NCBI RefSeq assembly: GCF_040359615.1
Contig: NZ_CP132942.1
Location: forward strand, 5,456,001 to 5,520,000
DNA length: 64,000 nucleotides
Direction of reading: 5' to 3'
DNA from: Tunturibacter psychrotolerans
GTDB lineage: Bacteria > Acidobacteriota > Terriglobia > Terriglobales > Acidobacteriaceae
Program-made: the position numbers and the translations under genes
In this document: piece after piece, positions 59,615-64,000 of the stretch
Position numbering within the stretch: position 1 is the stretch's first letter
How the letters are laid out: every line of letters starts with the position of its first letter
The notes under the pieces: model-generated
What the model was told of the DNA's origin: nothing
What the model saw: only the letters and a program-made list of their open reading frames with translations
The model's database searches: none

Positions 59615-60997
59615 GTGGCAACGAGCTTCCATTTCGATCACGTTTTAGATTTCACCCCGGGCCAGGCAGACGAGATTCTTCGCACCATCCCCGCAAAGCC
59701 CGGCGTCTTCGCTCTCTGCGGCGCACGCAAGGAAGACGCGCCCTACCTGACACAGACCGCAGACCTCCGCCGTCGCACGCGGCGTCTGCTCGATCCCCCG
59801 GTGTCGCAATCCAAGCGCCTCAACCTCCGCGAAAAAGTCGTTCGCATCGAGTATTGCGTCACCGGCTCTGCGTTCGAATCTTCGCTCGTTCTCTATCAGG
59901 CAACAGCCGCTCAGTTCGGATACACCGAAGCCCGTCGTCGACTCAAACTCCACACACCATACTTCCTCCGCTTGACGGTAGAGAACGCGTTCCCCCGCGT
60001 CTACTCCACGAACAAGCTCTCCAAGCGGGGCCTCGCGCAAATGTACGGCCCCTTCCCTTCGCGACTCGCAGCCGAACGCTACTGCGACGCAGTCCTCGAC
60101 CTCTTCAAACTCCGTCGCTGCTACGAAGACCTCGCACCCTATCCCGGCCATCCCGGCTGCGTCTACGGCGAGATGAAGAAGTGCATCGAGCCCTGCAAGC
60201 AGGCCTGCACCTCCGAGGAGTACGCCGCCGAATCCGCCGCCGTAAAGAAGTTCTTCGACAGCCGCGGCGAGAGCATGATCATCTCCATCGGCCTCGAACG
60301 CGAAGAAGCTTCCTCGGCGATGCAGTTCGAAAAAGCTGCCGCGCTGCACGCGCAATGGCAAAAGGTAAAAGCTGCCCAGGCACTTGCCGACTGGATCGTG
60401 CGCCCCATCCCGAAGTTGAAAGCCATCATCGTACAAACGGCAGGAGATCAGCAGCAAGATGCTGAGCAGGAGCACAAAGAAGAGGCGGCCCTGTTCCTGC
60501 TCGACGGAGGCTGCATCGTTGGACCCGAACGCCTCTCCACCCTCGGCGTTCGCGCCGTTCGCGAGCAGACCAGCGTCGGCAGCTCTCTCTTCGCACAACC
60601 ACTTATGTTGCAAGCTGTCCCGCTCGAAGGCGAATCGACCGCCTCCAACTCTCCCGAACACCGCGCCGAGCACATCCTCTCTCTGCTCGAAAAGAGAACC
60701 CACTCCTCCAGTGATCTCGCCCTACTGAGCGACCACCTCTCGCTGCTCCGCCGCTGGTACTACCGGCCAGAAAAGCAACGTAATGGTGAGATCTTCTTTC
60801 CCAATGACGATGGCGCCTGGCCCATCCGCAAGATCCTTCGCGGCGCAGCGCGCATGGTCCTTGGCGAGCCCAAACCCATGGCTGAAACCCAACGCGACGC
60901 TACTAAGGAAGCTGCGAAAGACATCAAAACGAAGATTCTCCACGAAGGCCGTCCCGACGTAGAAAGAACCGTCCCCGTGGTGCCAAGAAAGCCGTAG
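59615..60997 (+). CDS. UvrC-like protein lacking the RNase H endonuclease domain
   Basis: 460 residues from GTG 59615 (the ATG two bases upstream is out of frame). The N-terminal GIY-YIG domain (about 25-110) is degenerate: GVF for GIY, YLT for YIG, Arg52 kept, but Tyr94 sits where the catalytic Glu is expected. A cysteine cluster (Cys169, 182, 190, 194) and a UvrB-binding UVR helix (AMQFEKAAALHAQWQKVK) follow as in UvrC. The C-terminal half has no RNase H endonuclease or HhH domain. A role in damage recognition or regulation is inferred; a loss-of-function paralogue is an alternative. Confidence 0.75.
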   Translation: MATSFHFDHVLDFTPGQADEILRTIPAKPGVFALCGARKEDAPYLTQTADLRRRTRRLLDPPVSQSKRLNLREKVVRIEYCVTGSAFESSLVLYQATAAQFGYTEARRRLKLHTPYFLRLTVENAFPRVYSTNKLSKRGLAQMYGPFPSRLAAERYCDAVLDLFKLRRCYEDLAPYPGHPGCVYGEMKKCIEPCKQACTSEEYAAESAAVKKFFDSRGESMIISIGLEREEASSAMQFEKAAALHAQWQKVKAAQALADWIVRPIPKLKAIIVQTAGDQQQDAEQEHKEEAALFLLDGGCIVGPERLSTLGVRAVREQTSVGSSLFAQPLMLQAVPLEGESTASNSPEHRAEHILSLLEKRTHSSSDLALLSDHLSLLRRWYYRPEKQRNGEIFFPNDDGAWPIRKILRGAARMVLGEPKPMAETQRDATKEAAKDIKTKILHEGRPDVERTVPVVPRKP

Positions 60998-61002
60998 ACG
61001 CT

Positions 61003-62073
61003 TTAGCTCAGGCCAAGAAATTTGAACGGCTTCGCAACTTGAAAGTCCTTCACCGCGTTGCCCGAGTAGATATGACTCTGGTTCTTACCCAGATCCAGCT
61101 TCATCACCTTTCCCGTCTCGGCAGAAAAATCGACATCCTTGAAGTTGATCCAAAACGTATTCGGCGTAATAGCGGACTCGAAGAAATAAATCTTTCTCTT
61201 CTGATCCGAAACCGTCCGCCATCGCGTCGAGGAGATATTCGGCTGATCCGGCGTCGTGATTCCATAAGGCACCGACACATTACGGATCACGCTAAACACA
61301 CTCGCCACCGTCAGGTCAGGACTCTGGTCTTTGGGAATTGCATTGATATAAAACGATGCCCGGGCGAACCGGTCCGCAGCGCGATTTGTCCCCGGCAGCA
61401 TGACCGTGCCTCCGATCCCCCTCCAGTACTCTTCCATTGCAAGCTGCTTGTCGAACGTGGGCGAGTTCGTCATCACCTGATATTTGCGGTCATGATGAAT
61501 GATCTGCTTGCCGCCAATGTATTCAATAATGGCGCTGTCTCCGCTTGCATCCGAGATCGCGAGGTGAAGCGTCGCCAGCCGCTCCTGTCCCGGCACCGCC
61601 GCCGTCACCAGGACGAACGGCTCTGTATTCAAGGTATCGACCGCCTCTTGAACCGTAGCAAAGTTATCCAGCACATACTGCGTCCACACCGAAATCGCGA
61701 GCCCCGGCTTGCTTCCATCAGGCTTCGGGTACTCTGACTCCACCAGCCAAAGCATATTCGCGACGAGTCCCTTTTCATTCATCCCATCGGTCGTCGAAAT
61801 GTCGTACCCGCTCGCGATGACGCTGCCATACTTCGACGTCCACGCAAGCGAATGAGGCCCCGCCTCCCCATTCCGCTGCATGCCCCGCGGAAAGATCCAG
61901 AGATCGGTCCCAACATCCACCGCCCAGTCCATCGATCGCGCGGTGATCACGTTGTCGTCCGAGCCAAGATAAACAGCGCGCGTACACGCATCCGCCCAGT
62001 GGGCACTCATCGCAGCTTGCAATCCGAAAGCGGCCAGAAGAAAAACACCACGCAAAACATTTCGTTTCGGCAT
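61003..62073 (-). CDS. Secreted choloylglycine hydrolase/penicillin V acylase-like Ntn hydrolase
   Basis: 356 residues. A signal peptide (VFLLAAFGLQAAMSAHWADA) is followed directly by Cys30, which would be the N-terminal nucleophile after processing. ITARSMDWAVDVGTDLWIFPRGM and STTDGMNEKGLVANMLWLVESEY match linear amide C-N hydrolases. Substrates could be bile-salt-like conjugates, penicillin V or N-acyl homoserine lactones. GGAGG precedes ATG 62073. It is divergent from the channel-like gene. Confidence 0.88.
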   Translation of the reverse strand: MPKRNVLRGVFLLAAFGLQAAMSAHWADACTRAVYLGSDDNVITARSMDWAVDVGTDLWIFPRGMQRNGEAGPHSLAWTSKYGSVIASGYDISTTDGMNEKGLVANMLWLVESEYPKPDGSKPGLAISVWTQYVLDNFATVQEAVDTLNTEPFVLVTAAVPGQERLATLHLAISDASGDSAIIEYIGGKQIIHHDRKYQVMTNSPTFDKQLAMEEYWRGIGGTVMLPGTNRAADRFARASFYINAIPKDQSPDLTVASVFSVIRNVSVPYGITTPDQPNISSTRWRTVSDQKRKIYFFESAITPNTFWINFKDVDFSAETGKVMKLDLGKNQSHIYSGNAVKDFQVAKPFKFLGLS

Positions 62074-62211
62074 CGATATCCTCCAGGCAACAAGAATATT
62101 CCAGGTGGACCTATGATTTCTGGCCTCATTTACGATGTTCCTATTGGAAGAATCCCCTAAGATCCCACGGGCCTTCGAATACGAAAAAGTGTAGGATCAA
62201 GTGTCTCCGCC

Positions 62212-62928
62212 ATGGCTCAGGTCCCGCCACCTACGGCTGAAAATCCCGCCCGACGGATTCTGCCTGTCACCGGGCACAAGTTCTTTTTGCTATTTCTGTT
62301 TCTGCTTGCAAACCTGGCTCTCTACCCTTACATGGCTGACTCTGGCGTGCGTTATCGCGTGTTCCGGATGGTCGGCGCCGCCGTCACCCTGATGAGCATA
62401 TACGCGGTGAGCTTCCGCAGAGGTCTCATCTTTGTCGCTCTGATTCTTGCCGTTCCCGCATTCATGGAGCATGCGATCGTTTTTCGCACCACGCTGGTTC
62501 CTGCGTCGGTCTTCAACGTCGTTCTCAGCTTCGCATTCGACGTTTTCATTATTGTGGTTATCTTTCACCGCGTTTTTGCACGCGAAGAGCCCACCGCGGA
62601 AACGATCTTCGGCGCGGTGTGCATCTATCTGCTCATTGGATTTTCCTTCGCACGCCTCTATGCCATCGTTGCCATCATCCGGCCCCATGCCTTTTATCTT
62701 GATCCGGCGATCAATCTGCATACTGTTCCTGTGGGCTTCGATTTCATTTTTTTTAGTTTTGGAAGCATGACGACAGCCGGTGCGGCTGGCATTTCGGCCG
62801 TTTTACCGCAGGTCCGCTCGCTGTCGATGATCGAATCCGTTCTGGCGGTGTTGTATCTCGCGGTGATGATTGCAAGGCTGATGGGTACCTACCGGACAAA
62901 CCAACCCAACTCCCTGGAATCCTCATGA
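62212..62928 (+). CDS. Potassium-channel-like membrane protein with altered filter
   Basis: 238 residues, about six transmembrane segments. The last pore module FDFIFFSFGSMTTAG...LSMIESVLAVLYLAVMIARLMG has the pore helix and inner helix of 2TM channels. The selectivity filter should read TxGYG-like, but here it is TTAGAAG (187-193), so a K+ pore is doubtful. It may form a channel of other selectivity or be inactive. It is divergent from the choloylglycine hydrolase. Confidence 0.72.
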   Translation: MAQVPPPTAENPARRILPVTGHKFFLLFLFLLANLALYPYMADSGVRYRVFRMVGAAVTLMSIYAVSFRRGLIFVALILAVPAFMEHAIVFRTTLVPASVFNVVLSFAFDVFIIVVIFHRVFAREEPTAETIFGAVCIYLLIGFSFARLYAIVAIIRPHAFYLDPAINLHTVPVGFDFIFFSFGSMTTAGAAGISAVLPQVRSLSMIESVLAVLYLAVMIARLMGTYRTNQPNSLESS

Positions 62929-63094
62929 GGCAGATCGATTTTGGACTATGGCGAGGACAAGCGCGCAATGGCGATTAACCAAAATGGCACGGAATCAGAG
63001 TAGCAATTCCTTGAATGCGGATTTTCGGCAAGCACATCTCTCTCCCCAAAACACGACGCTGACGCTGGTAAACTCACACTCAGGAGCGACCTAC

Positions 63095-63772
63095 GTGATC
63101 GAACTGGCAGCATCCATCCTCGCAGCGGACTTTGCCCACCTCGCCGACGAAGTCGCCCTGGTCGAACGCGGCGGCGCCACCATCCTCCACGTCGACATCA
63201 TGGACGGTCACTTCGTCCCCAACATCACCTTCGGCCCGCCCGTCGTCAAGGCCCTGCGCCCCATCACCAAGCTCCCGCTCGACTGTCACCTGATGGTCGA
63301 AAATCCCGACGATTTCATCCAGGACTTCGCCGAAGCCGGCGCCGACATGATGAGCGTCCATCAGGAGGTCTGCCGCCACCTCCATCGCACGCTCCAGCAG
63401 ATTGTCCACCACGGCATGCTCCCCGCCGTCGTCCTCAACCCGGCAACCCTGGTCGACACGCTGGTCGAAGTCCTTCCGATGCTGCACCATGTGCTGGTCA
63501 TGAGCGTCAATCCCGGCTTCGGCGGCCAAAAGTTCCTGCCGCTGGCGCTCGACAAGATCGCCCACCTCGTCGAGCTCCGCGATGAGATGGGTCTGAACTT
63601 TCGTATCGAGGTCGACGGTGGTGTTGCTCACGATACCGTCGCCCAGGTCGTCGAAGCAGGAGCCGACATGCTCGTCGCCGGCTCGGCCATCTTCAGTCCC
63701 GGAAAAACTGAGCAGAACGCCGTGGAATTCCTAAAACTGGCCCGCGCGGCCGGTTCGGTACCAGTGGCATAA
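63095..63772 (+). CDS. rpe: Ribulose-phosphate 3-epimerase
   Basis: 225 residues from GTG 63095, with AGGAG about 9 nt upstream; the open frame to 62948 is not Rpe-like. TIM barrel of the pentose phosphate pathway. The metal and catalytic residues are visible: LAASILAADF, HVDIMDGHFVPN (Asp, His), DCHLMVE, MSVNPGFGGQKF and IEVDGGV. Length is typical. Confidence 0.97.
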   Translation: MIELAASILAADFAHLADEVALVERGGATILHVDIMDGHFVPNITFGPPVVKALRPITKLPLDCHLMVENPDDFIQDFAEAGADMMSVHQEVCRHLHRTLQQIVHHGMLPAVVLNPATLVDTLVEVLPMLHHVLVMSVNPGFGGQKFLPLALDKIAHLVELRDEMGLNFRIEVDGGVAHDTVAQVVEAGADMLVAGSAIFSPGKTEQNAVEFLKLARAAGSVPVA

Positions 63773-63856
63773 GCGCGGCACAAGTCCGGCCGGAACGATT
63801 AGAATGAAATACAGCCTGAGCGCCCTGGTGCGCGAGGCGGATGGGGTCTATAGCGG

Positions 63857-64000
63857 ATGAACAAGCGTTCCTTCTTTCCAAACCTAAGGGCCAGCGCGTT
63901 GGCCGGAGTGGCAGTTGCCGGTCTGTTGACCGGTTCGATTGCAGCCATGGCGCAGGTGACCGGTTCGTCGCAGACGACAACCGATGCCAACGGCCAGCAG
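63857..64000 (+). CDS. Secreted protein, 3'-truncated by the window edge
   Basis: The frame is open from ATG 63857 to the last base, 48 codons. The start is MNKRSFFPNLRASALAGVAV followed by a signal-peptide-like core (GLLTGSIAAMAQ) and a Thr/Ser/Gln-rich start of the mature part. The signal resembles that of the OmpA-like protein at 45739, so a related envelope protein is possible. Too short to classify. Confidence 0.6.
   Translation, partial: MNKRSFFPNLRASALAGVAVAGLLTGSIAAMAQVTGSSQTTTDANGQQ

Noticed and set aside
1..64000. tRNA/rRNA genes, CRISPR arrays, insertion sequences, integrases, prophage
   Set aside because: No T-loop patterns, rRNA cores, spaced direct repeats, transposase motifs or phage genes were recognised. 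A dedicated tRNA and CRISPR scan would settle it.

Overview
The window is GC-rich, gene-dense bacterial chromosome. Its content points to the family Acidobacteriaceae (order Terriglobales, Granulicella/Edaphobacter/Terriglobus-like). The reasons are two very long single-chain MacB/FtsX-type permeases of the ADOP type, one behind a PadR regulator; an acidobacterial VWFA-related secreted protein; Ig-like plus PQQ-propeller and other beta-propeller secreted proteins; and an SMC-ScpAB segregation system. A metal-type KDO8P synthase, an OmpA-like protein and a PEP-CTERM protein indicate a Gram-negative envelope. The placement is inference from gene content. No rRNA, tRNA, CRISPR array, insertion sequence or prophage was recognised.

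Layout. 1-4.35 kb: end of an ADOP permease, a perfect-stem terminator, then msrA, rluB and a membrane protein on the minus strand. 4.4-12.7 kb: scpB with a very large acidic insertion, a Pit phosphate transporter, a PEP-CTERM protein, then a minus-strand run of M50 protease, trpS and scpA, preceded by a hexapeptide acyltransferase. 12.7-20.4 kb: a SIMPL-domain protein, small zinc-ribbon and membrane proteins, moaA, a GAF-GGDEF diguanylate cyclase, a secreted protein, a TetR regulator and a VWFA-related protein. 20.4-27.5 kb: a GH13 amylase-like enzyme, an SDR oxidoreductase whose promoter and operator match those of the TetR gene, and two secreted beta-propeller proteins. 27.5-34.2 kb: class III aminotransferase, padR-ADOP permease operon, a secreted protein and an EamA transporter. 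34.2-40.9 kb: minus-strand cysS - secreted protein - fhs and tsaD, with cca divergent from tsaD. 40.9-47.9 kb: molybdenum formate dehydrogenase alpha chain with its DUF1641 partner, kdsA, an OmpA-like protein and small membrane-anchored proteins. 47.9-54.8 kb: DnaC-like loader, rpmE, dus, a VOC protein, a PD-(D/E)XK nuclease-like protein, GNAT, DinB/YfiT and DUF1906 proteins. 54.9-64 kb: tldD and pmbA (tldE) separated by two tandem zinc-binding paralogues, two NTF2-like proteins, a UvrC-like protein without an endonuclease domain, a choloylglycine-hydrolase-like enzyme, a channel-like protein, rpe and the start of a secreted protein.

How genes work together. ScpA and ScpB (4 kb apart) are the kleisin and its WHD partner for SMC. 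MoaA serves the molybdenum cofactor needed by the formate dehydrogenase at 41.1 kb; Fhs also consumes formate. TrpS, CysS, TsaD, Cca, RluB, Dus and L31 are translation functions spread between accessory genes. TldD and PmbA form one heteromeric protease, and the two small proteins between them are candidate partners or substrates.

Most interesting items: the matched TetR/SDR promoter-operator pair, the duplicated zinc proteins inside the tldD-pmbA locus, the PD-(D/E)XK-like protein, the UvrC-like protein with a degenerate GIY-YIG domain, a dispersed palindromic element with compensatory changes, a channel-like protein with an altered selectivity filter, and ScpB split by about 165 acidic residues. 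All family names rest on reading motifs by eye; no database search was run.
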